NCBI RefSeq assembly: GCF_012978815.1 | Contig: NZ_LIWR01000002.1 | Coordinates: 1 to 64,000, forward strand | Direction of reading: 5' to 3' | DNA length: 64,000 nt | From: Campylobacter sp. RM16189 | Lineage (GTDB): Bacteria; Campylobacterota; Campylobacteria; Campylobacterales; Campylobacteraceae | Part shown: one piece after another, positions 1 to 5,489 of the stretch | How the letters are laid out: each line of letters starts with the position of its first letter | Numbering within the stretch: position 1 is the stretch's first letter | Position numbers and translations under genes: made by a program | Notes under the pieces: model-generated | Databases searched by the model: none | What the model was told of the DNA's origin: nothing | The model's input: the letters and a program-made list of their open reading frames with translations, nothing else

Positions 1-439
1 CTGAAACATTTACACCATAAACTTCCTGTAAGTGCCGCTGAATGTCACGGCAACTCATACCGTATGAATACATCGAAATGATCTGATCGTTGAACAAGGG
101 ACTTCGTTTCTCATGCTTCGGAATAATGATGGGTTCAAAGGTACTGTTTCTATCTCTCGGTACATGTATATTGGTAGTACTGTTGTCGTCCATAATTACA
201 GTCTTGTCGGTATAACCGTTACGGCTGTTACCCGAATTATCCCCTGCATTGTCGTGTTTTCTGTAACCAAGATGCTCATCCATTTCGGCTTCCAACACAC
301 GCTCATAGAACCTACTCGTAAGCTGTCTCAAAAGCCCTTCACTGCTGATAAGTTCGTCTTTTGTCATCCCATGAAAATCGAATTAGTCAAGCATCAAATC
401 GATTACATCTTTTTCTTTTTTCTTTCTTTTGGCTGTCAT
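1..439 (-). pseudogene. IS256-family transposase, 5' part, interrupted by an in-frame stop
   Basis: The translation from ATG at 439 reads MTAKRKKEKDVIDLMLD, then a TAA stop at 383-385 (codon 19), then continues in the same frame to the window edge with FDFHGMTKDELI, RFYERVLEAEMDEHLGYRK and later SYGMSCRDIQRHL. These are typical of the N-terminal half of IS256/mutator transposases, with the start of the DDE catalytic domain falling outside the window. The frame is otherwise open. The stop sits so early that re-initiation at ATG 365-367 (MTKDELI...) could give a nearly full-length enzyme, so the element may not be fully dead. I call it a pseudogene because family members normally read through this position. 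Confidence 0.7.
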
Positions 440-496
440 AATATTTCTCCTAGTATATCATTTTTCAGCCATTTACACAATTTATTTTATAGGGCC
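1..496 (-). mobile_element. IS256-family insertion sequence, partial (5' end)
   Basis: This is the left end of an insertion sequence of the IS256 (mutator transposase) family, cut off by the window edge. Read on the minus strand, a transposase frame begins at 439 and runs out at base 1. The outer boundary is probably near 492-496: the AT-rich stretch at about 471-496, which includes GTGTAAATGG on the minus strand, resembles the terminal inverted repeats of this family. The other end lies outside the window, so neither the second inverted repeat nor a target-site duplication could be checked. The exact edge is an estimate. Confidence 0.75.
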
Positions 497-543
497 ATAA
501 ATTTTTTACTAGAGAGATTGCTTGTTAGAATGAGTATATAAAA

Positions 544-572
544 GTATCTGAGTAAGTTTATTACTCAGATAC
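544..572 (-). terminator. Rho-independent terminator of the comEA-like gene
   Basis: A perfect 12-bp inverted repeat (GTATCTGAGTAA at 544-555, TTACTCAGATAC at 561-572) encloses a 5-nt loop. On the minus strand the stem is followed by TTTTATAT. It lies 11 bases past the stop codon of the comEA-like gene and just outside the insertion sequence, so it probably also shields the gene from IS transcription. Confidence 0.85.
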
Positions 573-583
573 GATTGATTATT

Positions 584-1066
584 TTACTGATTTTTGATGT
601 CTTTGATAATTTCTTTTTTGTCTTTCATCTTATTTTTTGCTTCTGTTTTTTGTTTGGATTTTTCTTTTGTAATATCTTTTGATTCTTTTACTTTCTCTTT
701 TATATTCTGTTCTTTGTTTTTAGTCTTTTCTTTTACATTGTCCACTTTTTTGTTTATTTTATCTTTTGCTTCTTTAGTCTTGTCTTTTGATTTGGTTTCA
801 GGTATTTTGGTTTTTCCTGATATAGAAATATCTCTTTTTAAATTTTCAAATATTTTATCTCCTATTCCGCTTACATTTTTTAGATCTTCTATGCTTTTGA
901 AAGTATTTGTTTTTCTATATTCTATAATAGCATCAGCTTTTGCCTCTCCTATGCCGTTTAAGCTCATTAACTCTTCTTTTGTAGCCGTATTAATATTTAT
1001 TATAGCTAATGCATATGAGGATAAAAAAATTAAAGATAAAAATATCTTACCTAATATATTTTTCAT
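584..1066 (-). CDS. ComEA-like secreted helix-hairpin-helix DNA-binding protein with charged tail
   Basis: The 160-aa product starts with a Sec signal peptide (MKNILGKIFLSLIFLSSYALA, residues 1-21). A single ComEA-type helix-hairpin-helix domain follows (about 22-84), with the hallmark start ININTATKEEL, LNGIGEAKADAI and a second hairpin VSGIGDKIFENL. ComEA proteins bind incoming DNA outside the inner membrane during natural transformation, so a periplasmic role in DNA uptake is likely. The remaining half (about 88-160) is almost entirely Lys, Glu, Asp, Asn and Thr, which I do not recognise as a domain. It could be a disordered DNA-binding tail. ATG 1066 has AAGGAG eight bases upstream. The gene stands alone, with its own promoter and terminator. 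Confidence 0.85.
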   Translation of the reverse strand: MKNILGKIFLSLIFLSSYALAIININTATKEELMSLNGIGEAKADAIIEYRKTNTFKSIEDLKNVSGIGDKIFENLKRDISISGKTKIPETKSKDKTKEAKDKINKKVDNVKEKTKNKEQNIKEKVKESKDITKEKSKQKTEAKNKMKDKKEIIKDIKNQ

Positions 1067-1082
1067 TTTTGACTCCTTTTGA

Positions 1083-1398
1083 ATTGAATTTTAATAAAAT
1101 TATAGTACAAAGATATTATATAAATATTAAAAAATATAAGTAGTTTTGTATATTTTTATAAGCATTATGATTTTAAATAGTATATAGATTATAAAAATAG
1201 ACATATAATCTACAGATACTTAATGCATTGCCATCAAAAAAGTAATATATAAACGCATAAATTTAAAGACTTGTTTGCTGATGGATAAAATAGTTTGAAT
1301 AGTTATAAATTTTTAAAATTTATTGTACATTTTTTAAAAATATAATAAATTTAGACTTTTATACAAAAATAATGATAATATTGTTTAAGAATAATAAT
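1083..1398. other. AT-rich intergenic region without a gene
   Basis: About 315 bases, very rich in A and T, lie between the comEA-like gene and the tRNA operon. Both are transcribed leftward. I see no conserved frame. The left part holds the comEA promoter; the right part must contain the 3' end of the tRNA transcript, but no clear GC-rich hairpin is visible. Confidence 0.7.
1099..1104 (-). promoter_or_regulatory. -10 element of the comEA-like gene
   Basis: A perfect TATAAT on the minus strand lies about 33 bases upstream of the start codon. A second TATAAT occurs at 1115-1120. No good -35 box is visible, which is usual for Campylobacter vegetative promoters. Confidence 0.5.
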
Positions 1399-1473
1399 TG
1401 GTGACCCATACGAGACTCGAACTCGTGTTACCAACGTGAGAGGCTGGTGTCCTAACCGCTAGACGAATGGGCC
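1399..1473 (-). tRNA. tRNA-Glu (anticodon CTC), copy 1
   Basis: The cloverleaf is complete and ends in an encoded CCA. The acceptor stem pairs GGCCCAT with ATGGGTC, and the D-arm TCGTCTAGCGGTTAGGA is typical of tRNA-Glu. The anticodon stem is CCAGC/GTTGG around the loop CTCTCAC, so the anticodon at 1438-1440 reads CTC, a decoder of GAG only. It is the last gene of the nine-tRNA operon. The identity is clear from the body; the C at position 34 is unexpected because TTC is the usual Glu anticodon. Confidence 0.88.
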
Positions 1474-1489
1474 ATCAAGCAAAATCAAA

Positions 1490-1565
1490 TGGTGCCCCGT
1501 GTAGGGTTCGAACCTACGACCCCATCATTAAGAGTGATATGCTCTACCAGCTGAGCTAACGAGGC
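1490..1565 (-). tRNA. tRNA-Lys (anticodon CTT)
   Basis: The acceptor stem GCCTCGT pairs with ACGGGGC, the D-arm is TAGCTCAGCTGGTAGAGCA, and CCA is encoded. The anticodon loop is CTCTTAA, giving CTT (1530-1532), which reads AAG. It differs clearly in acceptor and T-arms from the two tRNA-Lys(TTT) genes in the same operon, so it is not a recent copy of them. Confidence 0.9.
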
Positions 1566-1584
1566 ACACACTAAGATTTTAAAA

Positions 1585-1661
1585 TGGCGCGGCGGACGGG
1601 GCTCGAACCCGCGACCTCCGGCGTGACAGGCCGATATTCTAACCAACTGAACTACCGCCGC
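1585..1661 (-). tRNA. tRNA-Asp (GTC), copy 1
   Basis: The acceptor stem GCGGCGG pairs with CCGCCGC. The D-arm TAGTTCAGTTGGTTAGAAT and the anticodon loop CTGTCAC (anticodon GTC) match bacterial tRNA-Asp. CCA is encoded. It is identical to the copy at 1965-2041 and lies in the duplicated block. Confidence 0.95.
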
Positions 1662-1673
1662 AACCAAGATAAA

Positions 1674-1749
1674 TGGTGGTCGCTATAAGACTCGAACTTA
1701 TGACATCCACCTTGTAAGGGTGGCGCTCTACCAACTGAGCTAAGCGACC
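1674..1749 (-). tRNA. tRNA-Val (TAC), copy 1
   Basis: The acceptor stem GGTCGCT pairs with AGCGACC. The anticodon stem CCACC/GGTGG encloses the loop CTTACAA, giving anticodon TAC. CCA is encoded. It is identical to the copy at 2054-2129. Confidence 0.95.
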
Positions 1750-1763
1750 GAAATTAAATAACA

Positions 1764-1784
1764 AAAAGCTAAAATTTAGCTTTT
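1764..1784. other. Short perfect palindrome between two tRNAs
   Basis: AAAAGCTAAA and TTTAGCTTTT form a 10-bp perfect inverted repeat with a 1-nt centre in the spacer between tRNA-Glu copy 2 and tRNA-Val copy 1. It could act as a processing or pausing signal in the primary tRNA transcript. Its AT-rich stem makes it a weak terminator at best. Confidence 0.4.
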
Positions 1785-1786
1785 GG

Positions 1787-1862
1787 TGGCGACCCTTAGA
1801 GGATTCGAACCTCTGTTACTACACTGAGAGAGTAGAGTCCTGGGCCACTAGACGAAAGGGTC
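1787..1862 (-). tRNA. tRNA-Glu (anticodon CTC), copy 2, different body
   Basis: The acceptor stem GACCCTT pairs with AAGGGTC, followed by G and CCA. The D-arm TCGTCTAGTGGCCCAGGA is typical of tRNA-Glu. The anticodon loop CTCTCAG again gives CTC (1826-1828). The anticodon stem CTACT/TGTAG has a T-T mismatch next to the loop. The sequence differs throughout from copy 1, so the two Glu tRNAs are not recent duplicates. Function is likely, but the stem mismatch leaves some doubt. Confidence 0.8.
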
Positions 1863-1876
1863 ATAACCCTAAACAA

Positions 1877-1952
1877 TGGTGTCCTGTGCTGGACTCGAAC
1901 CAGCGACCCCTTCATTAAAAGTGAAATGCTCTACCTGCTGAGCTAACAAGAC
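1877..1952 (-). tRNA. tRNA-Lys (TTT), copy 1
   Basis: The acceptor stem GTCTTGT pairs with ACAGGAC. The loop CTTTTAA gives anticodon TTT, and CCA is encoded. It is identical to the copy at 2135-2210 (78 bp including flanking bases). Confidence 0.95.
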
Positions 1953-1964
1953 TTCAAATAAAAA

Positions 1965-2041
1965 TGGCGCGGCGGACGGGGCTCGAACCCGCGACCTCCG
2001 GCGTGACAGGCCGATATTCTAACCAACTGAACTACCGCCGC
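1965..2041 (-). tRNA. tRNA-Asp (GTC), copy 2
   Basis: Identical in sequence to the tRNA-Asp at 1585-1661: anticodon GTC, GC-rich acceptor stem and encoded CCA. Confidence 0.95.
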
Positions 2042-2053
2042 AACCAAGATAAA

Positions 2054-2129
2054 TGGTGGTCGCTATAAGACTCGAACTTATGACATCCACCTTGTAAGGG
2101 TGGCGCTCTACCAACTGAGCTAAGCGACC
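2054..2129 (-). tRNA. tRNA-Val (TAC), copy 2
   Basis: Identical in sequence to the tRNA-Val at 1674-1749: anticodon TAC and encoded CCA. Confidence 0.95.
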
Positions 2130-2134
2130 GAAAA

Positions 2135-2210
2135 TGGTGTCCTGTGCTGGACTCGAACCAGCGACCCCTTCATTAAAAGTGAAATGCTCTACCTGCTGAG
2201 CTAACAAGAC
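2135..2210 (-). tRNA. tRNA-Lys (TTT), copy 2, first gene of the operon
   Basis: Identical to the tRNA-Lys at 1877-1952. It is the promoter-proximal gene of the tRNA operon; its 5' end is about 16 bases from the predicted transcription start. Confidence 0.95.
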
Positions 2211-2232
2211 AATTTTTTGAAAATGAAGTGTG

Positions 2233-2261
2233 ATTATACGCAAAAAGAACTTATTTGTCAA
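2233..2261 (-). promoter_or_regulatory. Consensus sigma-70 promoter of the tRNA operon
   Basis: On the minus strand TTGACA (2256-2261) and TATAAT (2233-2238) are separated by exactly 17 bases, a perfect match to the textbook sigma-70 consensus. It lies directly upstream of tRNA-Lys copy 2. Campylobacter promoters normally lack a recognisable -35 box, so this is a strong promoter by local standards. Confidence 0.9.
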
Positions 2262-2307
2262 GAATATATGAAGAAATATCGAAAAACACACTAAAATTTA
2301 TAAATTG

Positions 2308-2331
2308 AAACAAGGGAATCACCCCTTGTTT
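2308..2331 (-). terminator. glnA terminator
   Basis: AAACAAGGG (2308-2316) and CCCTTGTTT (2323-2331) form a 9-bp hairpin whose first arm, in transcript direction, begins within the glnA stop codon. The downstream minus-strand sequence is CAATTTATAAATT, with only a weak U-tract. Confidence 0.75.
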
Positions 2332-3761
2332 TAGCAAGAATAGCAAGTTTTAAACTCATAAGCCGTAGGGCGAGCCTCATAAGGCCAGACTTGCGTCTCA
2401 AATTTATAGTGCTGAAATGCATCTATAAATATATCTGTCATAATAGGGCTTAAATATTCATTGTCGCGAATTAGAGCTTCAAGGCTTCCTCTTAGAGTGT
2501 GAGGTAGTTGTTCTATACCTCTTTCGCGAATTTCGTCAAGATGTAGTTTAAATAAATTTTCATCCATAGGTCCAACGGGCTCAAATTTATTTTTTACTCC
2601 GTCAAGTCCCGCCATAAGCATAGCTGAAAATGCCAGATATGGATTTGCTGTGCTATCAGGGAAGCGAATTTCCGCTCTTACTGATTTCTCACCAGAACCG
2701 TAAGGAATTCTAACAGAAGCCGAGCGGTTCTGGCTCGAATATGTTAGTATCGAAGGTGCTTCAAATCCAGGAATCAAGCGCTTATAGCTGTTTGTGCTCG
2801 GGTTTGTAAATGCCGCCACACTTCTTGCGTGATGTAAAATTCCACCGATATACCAGCGTGCAAAATCACTCAAATTCGCGTAATTTCCCTTGCCGTAGAA
2901 TAAATTTTTGCCGTCTTTCCAGACTGATTGATGCACATGCATGCCGCTTCCGTTATCCCCATATAGAGGTTTTGGCATAAATGTAGCGGTTTTTCCGTTT
3001 AGGTGAGCAACCATTTTAACGACGTATTTGTAAATTTGCACGTTGTCGGCAGCTTCAACCAAAGTGCCAAATTTCACGCCTATCTCGCCTTGTCCTTGAG
3101 CCACTTCGTGATGCACGACAAAGGTTTCAAGGCCCACTTGCTCAAGTACTTGAACCATCTCCGCACGCAGATCAACCATGCTATCTGTCGGTTGAGTGGC
3201 TAGATATCCGCCTTTTGTGCGAGGACGATGACCTGTATTGTAGCTATCTTTAAAGTCTCTTGCATCATTCCAGACTCCTTCTTCAGTGTCCACTTCAAAC
3301 ATCGCGCAGTTTGGCTGATCTATTATTTTAACGTTATCAAATACGAAAAATTCATTCTCTGGACCAAAATACGCCACATCTCCTATGCCACTTTCTTTTA
3401 CATAAGCCATAGCCTTTTTGGCTATCGAGCGCGGACATTTTTCATACATTTGATCTTTGTAAATATCGAATACATCACAAAATACCACAGCGGTAATATC
3501 TGCCGTAAATGGATCTAAAAACGCACTTTCTGCTTCAGGCTTTAAAATCATATCCGATTTATCGATAGGTTGCCAGCCACCTGTAGAGCTTGCGTCAAAA
3601 GGAATTCCGTTGATAAAATGATCTTTTTCAACCGCCTTTACATTATAAGTTAGACTGTGCCATGCGCCGTTTATGTCGGTGTATCTAAAATCAATAAATT
3701 TAACCTCGTTTTCTTTACAAAATTCAAAAAAATGATCGACACTCTTTACAAATTTTCCCAT
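2331..3761 (-). CDS. glnA: Type I glutamine synthetase
   Basis: This 476-aa enzyme makes glutamine from glutamate, ammonia and ATP in the cytosol. Visible landmarks are the beta-grasp N-domain ending in [13 protein letters not shown], the metal-binding stretch [11 protein letters not shown], the [12 protein letters not shown] loop, [10 protein letters not shown] and the ATP-binding segment from [10 protein letters not shown] to SASVRIPY. The start is taken at ATG 3761 ([12 protein letters not shown]), which has AAGGAG upstream; a longer frame to 3803 lacks family support. The loop that carries the adenylylated Tyr in enteric enzymes (NLYDLPPEE) reads NLFKLHLDE here. Phe404 therefore replaces the modified Tyr, and control by adenylylation is unlikely. 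It is followed by a hairpin terminator and appears monocistronic. Confidence 0.97.
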   Translation of the reverse strand: MGKFVKSVDHFFEFCKENEVKFIDFRYTDINGAWHSLTYNVKAVEKDHFINGIPFDASSTGGWQPIDKSDMILKPEAESAFLDPFTADITAVVFCDVFDIYKDQMYEKCPRSIAKKAMAYVKESGIGDVAYFGPENEFFVFDNVKIIDQPNCAMFEVDTEEGVWNDARDFKDSYNTGHRPRTKGGYLATQPTDSMVDLRAEMVQVLEQVGLETFVVHHEVAQGQGEIGVKFGTLVEAADNVQIYKYVVKMVAHLNGKTATFMPKPLYGDNGSGMHVHQSVWKDGKNLFYGKGNYANLSDFARWYIGGILHHARSVAAFTNPSTNSYKRLIPGFEAPSILTYSSQNRSASVRIPYGSGEKSVRAEIRFPDSTANPYLAFSAMLMAGLDGVKNKFEPVGPMDENLFKLHLDEIRERGIEQLPHTLRGSLEALIRDNEYLSPIMTDIFIDAFQHYKFETQVWPYEARPTAYEFKTCYSC

Positions 3762-3793
3762 TATCTTATATCTCCTTGGATTTAAATCTCGTA

Positions 3794-3799
3794 ATTTTA
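3794..3799 (-). promoter_or_regulatory. Candidate -10 of glnA
   Basis: TAAAAT on the minus strand, preceded by TGTGG, lies about 33 bases upstream of the chosen glnA start, with the ribosome binding site AAGGAG in between. No -35 box is evident. Confidence 0.4.
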
Positions 3800-3849
3800 C
3801 CACATTTTTTAATGTTTAAGTTTGTTTTTATATTAATATTTCACCCGTT

Positions 3850-4629
3850 TTAAAATTCAACCATAAATTTATCTCTGTTTTTAAAGCAAGCGCATTTGCT
3901 ATAGCCAAATTTTCTAGCGATATCCTCGCATTTTTGCCCGTTTAGCCCGACCTGATCTTTTGCATGCGCGTCAGAGCCAAAGGTTATAGCGATATCTAAA
4001 TTCGCAAGCTCTTCAAGAAGCAGATTTGACGGATACTGCTCGGATATAGGCTTTCTAAACCCTGCGGCGTTTATCTCGACTGCCAAATTTGCCTTTTTGA
4101 TCGCATCTAGGGCGTCTTTAGCTATCATTCTTACATCTTTTTTTGGTAGAAATTTAAACACCTTTATAAGGTCAAGATGTCCCACGATGTCAAATTTCCC
4201 GCTTCTTGCAAGCGCGCTTATGCAGTAAAAATAATCTTCCCAAATTTTATCTATATCTTTGTTTTTGTATTCGCCTATGAATTCGGGATTATCAAAGCCC
4301 CAGCCGTTTATGAAATGCACCGAGCCGATTAGATAATCAACCTTTCTATTTAGCACTCGCTCATCCATAAGGCCCTCTAAAAAATCAACCTCATACCCAA
4401 GCAAAATTTCGATTTTATCCTTAAACTCATCTTTAAGAGCAAGCACCTCTTTTTCATAAATTTCCATCTCATCAAAGCTCATTCTGTAAGCTTCGTCAAA
4501 TTTCATCGGAGCATGATCTGAAAATCCAAAATAAGAAGTTTCCGAATCAATCGCCGCCAAAACGTACTCCCGCGGCTCATCTACTGCATGTTTGCAAAGC
4601 GGAGTGTGGTTGTGCAGATCCACCTTCAT
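3850..4629 (-). CDS. hisK: PHP-family histidinol-phosphatase
   Basis: The 259-aa protein has the metal-binding signature of the PHP phosphoesterase family: DLHNHT at the N-terminus, FSDHAPM, GYEVDFLEG, GSVHFINGWG, VGHLDL, EINAAGFRKP and FGSDAHA. Family members of this length with HFINGWGFD are histidinol-phosphatases, which remove phosphate from L-histidinol phosphate in the penultimate stage of histidine synthesis. ATG 4629 is preferred over the upstream 4650 because MKVDLHNHT is the family start and AAGGA lies just before it. It is co-oriented with glnA 88 bases downstream. Other PHP hydrolases are the only realistic alternative. Confidence 0.88.
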   Translation of the reverse strand: MKVDLHNHTPLCKHAVDEPREYVLAAIDSETSYFGFSDHAPMKFDEAYRMSFDEMEIYEKEVLALKDEFKDKIEILLGYEVDFLEGLMDERVLNRKVDYLIGSVHFINGWGFDNPEFIGEYKNKDIDKIWEDYFYCISALARSGKFDIVGHLDLIKVFKFLPKKDVRMIAKDALDAIKKANLAVEINAAGFRKPISEQYPSNLLLEELANLDIAITFGSDAHAKDQVGLNGQKCEDIARKFGYSKCACFKNRDKFMVEF

Positions 4630-4730
4630 CAAATTTCCTTTTACTTTCAATAGCAGTTAAAATGCTATCAAAAGTTTATTAAATTTAAGAGCAAAATTTT
4701 TGTTTAAACTAATATTTCGTTAAATTTTAA

Positions 4731-4736
4731 TATAAT
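4731..4736 (+). promoter_or_regulatory. -10 element in front of cheZ
   Basis: A perfect TATAAT lies 27 bases before the cheZ ATG, with A/T tracts upstream in the periodic pattern usual for Campylobacter vegetative promoters. The cheZ ribosome binding site AGGAG follows at the right distance. This probably drives the long plus-strand block that starts with cheZ. Confidence 0.6.
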
Positions 4737-4763
4737 CTTGCCAAATTTGGATTAGGAGTTGTT

Positions 4764-5489
4764 ATGACGCAAGAAGAGTTAGACGCCCTTATGGCAGGCG
4801 GACTTGACGGACTTGATGAGGAAGAGATAAAAGAAGAAGAGCCTGTCACAAAGGCAAAAGAGGAGAAAAAACCAGAGCCTGTTAGCGAGGCAAAAGGCTT
4901 GGATGACGTTGAAATTTATAGCGAATACCGCGTATCGGCAAATATAGCTTGGCCTCCGCCTCCGCCGACTGACGATCACAAGATGGTTCATCAACTTGAT
5001 GATGTCACAAAAGATAGCGAAGAGAAAGCCACTCAGATGTTTGATAAGCTTGATGCGATCAATAACTTTTTTATGGATGCCGAAAGCGGCTGCAAGGATA
5101 TCATAAGCGTAGCTCAATACAACATAGAAATTTTTACGAAATTGCATGAAAAATTCCCAAAAGTAGTTGCTTTTAAAGAGGCACTTGATAAGAACAGCGA
5201 GCTTAAAAACAGCGCCGAAGACGTGCTGGGAAATATCCAAATGGGCGAAGATGAAGTTATGATGACCATGGATATGATGCAGTATCAAGACATCCACCGC
5301 CAAAAGATAGAGCGCGTTATAAACGTTATGCGCGCGCTTAGCAAGTATATGAGCAGCCTGTTTGAGGGCAAGATCGATGATGAAAAGCGCGTGGGATCTG
5401 CCGTGTATATCGCGGGCGACACTACGACTGAAAACTTGGTAAGCAACGATGATATCGAAGCCTTGATCGAAAGTTTGGGCAAGAAGTGA
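4764..5489 (+). CDS. cheZ: CheZ-like CheY-P phosphatase (epsilonproteobacterial type)
   Basis: The 241-aa protein matches the divergent CheZ of Campylobacter and Helicobacter, which dephosphorylates CheY-P to reset the flagellar switch. The central helical region (about 80-205) includes MQYQDIHRQKIERV, where Asp176 and Gln180 fit the catalytic D-x-x-x-Q of CheZ. A Glu/Lys-rich, Pro-rich linker (about 20-70, with a run of five Pro) precedes it. The N-terminus (TQEELDALMAGG) resembles the CheY-binding peptide of FliM, and the C-terminus (NDDIEALIESLGK) resembles the CheY-binding tail of enteric CheZ. The gene opens the operon, and its stop overlaps the next start. Confidence 0.85.
   Translation: MTQEELDALMAGGLDGLDEEEIKEEEPVTKAKEEKKPEPVSEAKGLDDVEIYSEYRVSANIAWPPPPPTDDHKMVHQLDDVTKDSEEKATQMFDKLDAINNFFMDAESGCKDIISVAQYNIEIFTKLHEKFPKVVAFKEALDKNSELKNSAEDVLGNIQMGEDEVMMTMDMMQYQDIHRQKIERVINVMRALSKYMSSLFEGKIDDEKRVGSAVYIAGDTTTENLVSNDDIEALIESLGKK

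Larger units (their letters stand above)
1581..1753 (-). repeat. 173-bp direct repeat, copy A (tRNA-Asp plus tRNA-Val)
   Basis: Bases 1581-1753 are identical to 1961-2133. The unit spans the complete tRNA-Asp and tRNA-Val genes and the spacer between them. The flanks diverge at once on both sides, so the match reflects a recent duplication or gene conversion within the tRNA operon. Confidence 0.95.
1961..2133 (-). repeat. 173-bp direct repeat, copy B (tRNA-Asp plus tRNA-Val)
   Basis: Exact second copy of 1581-1753; the two copies start 380 bp apart. Together with the repeated tRNA-Lys it gives the operon its modular order in transcription direction: Lys, Val-Asp-Lys-Glu, Val-Asp-Lys-Glu. Confidence 0.95.

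Noticed and set aside
113..541. 142-aa open frame on the plus strand
   Set aside because: It is antisense to the IS256 transposase, which has clear family similarity on the minus strand, and extends past the likely IS end.
594..1082. 162-aa hydrophobic open frame on the plus strand
   Set aside because: Mirror of the comEA-like gene: its Phe/Ser-rich run is simply the complement of the Lys/Glu tail.
1485..1667. 60-aa open frame across tRNA genes
   Set aside because: It lies wholly within tRNA-Lys, tRNA-Asp and spacers; such frames are a common false call over tRNA clusters.
2019..2291. 90-aa open frame across tRNA genes and their promoter
   Set aside because: It runs through tRNA-Asp, tRNA-Val, tRNA-Lys and the TTGACA/TATAAT promoter, and has no coding pattern.
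4779..5303. 174-aa open frame antisense to cheZ
   Set aside because: Its His/Phe-rich pattern is the complement of cheZ codons; no ribosome binding site.
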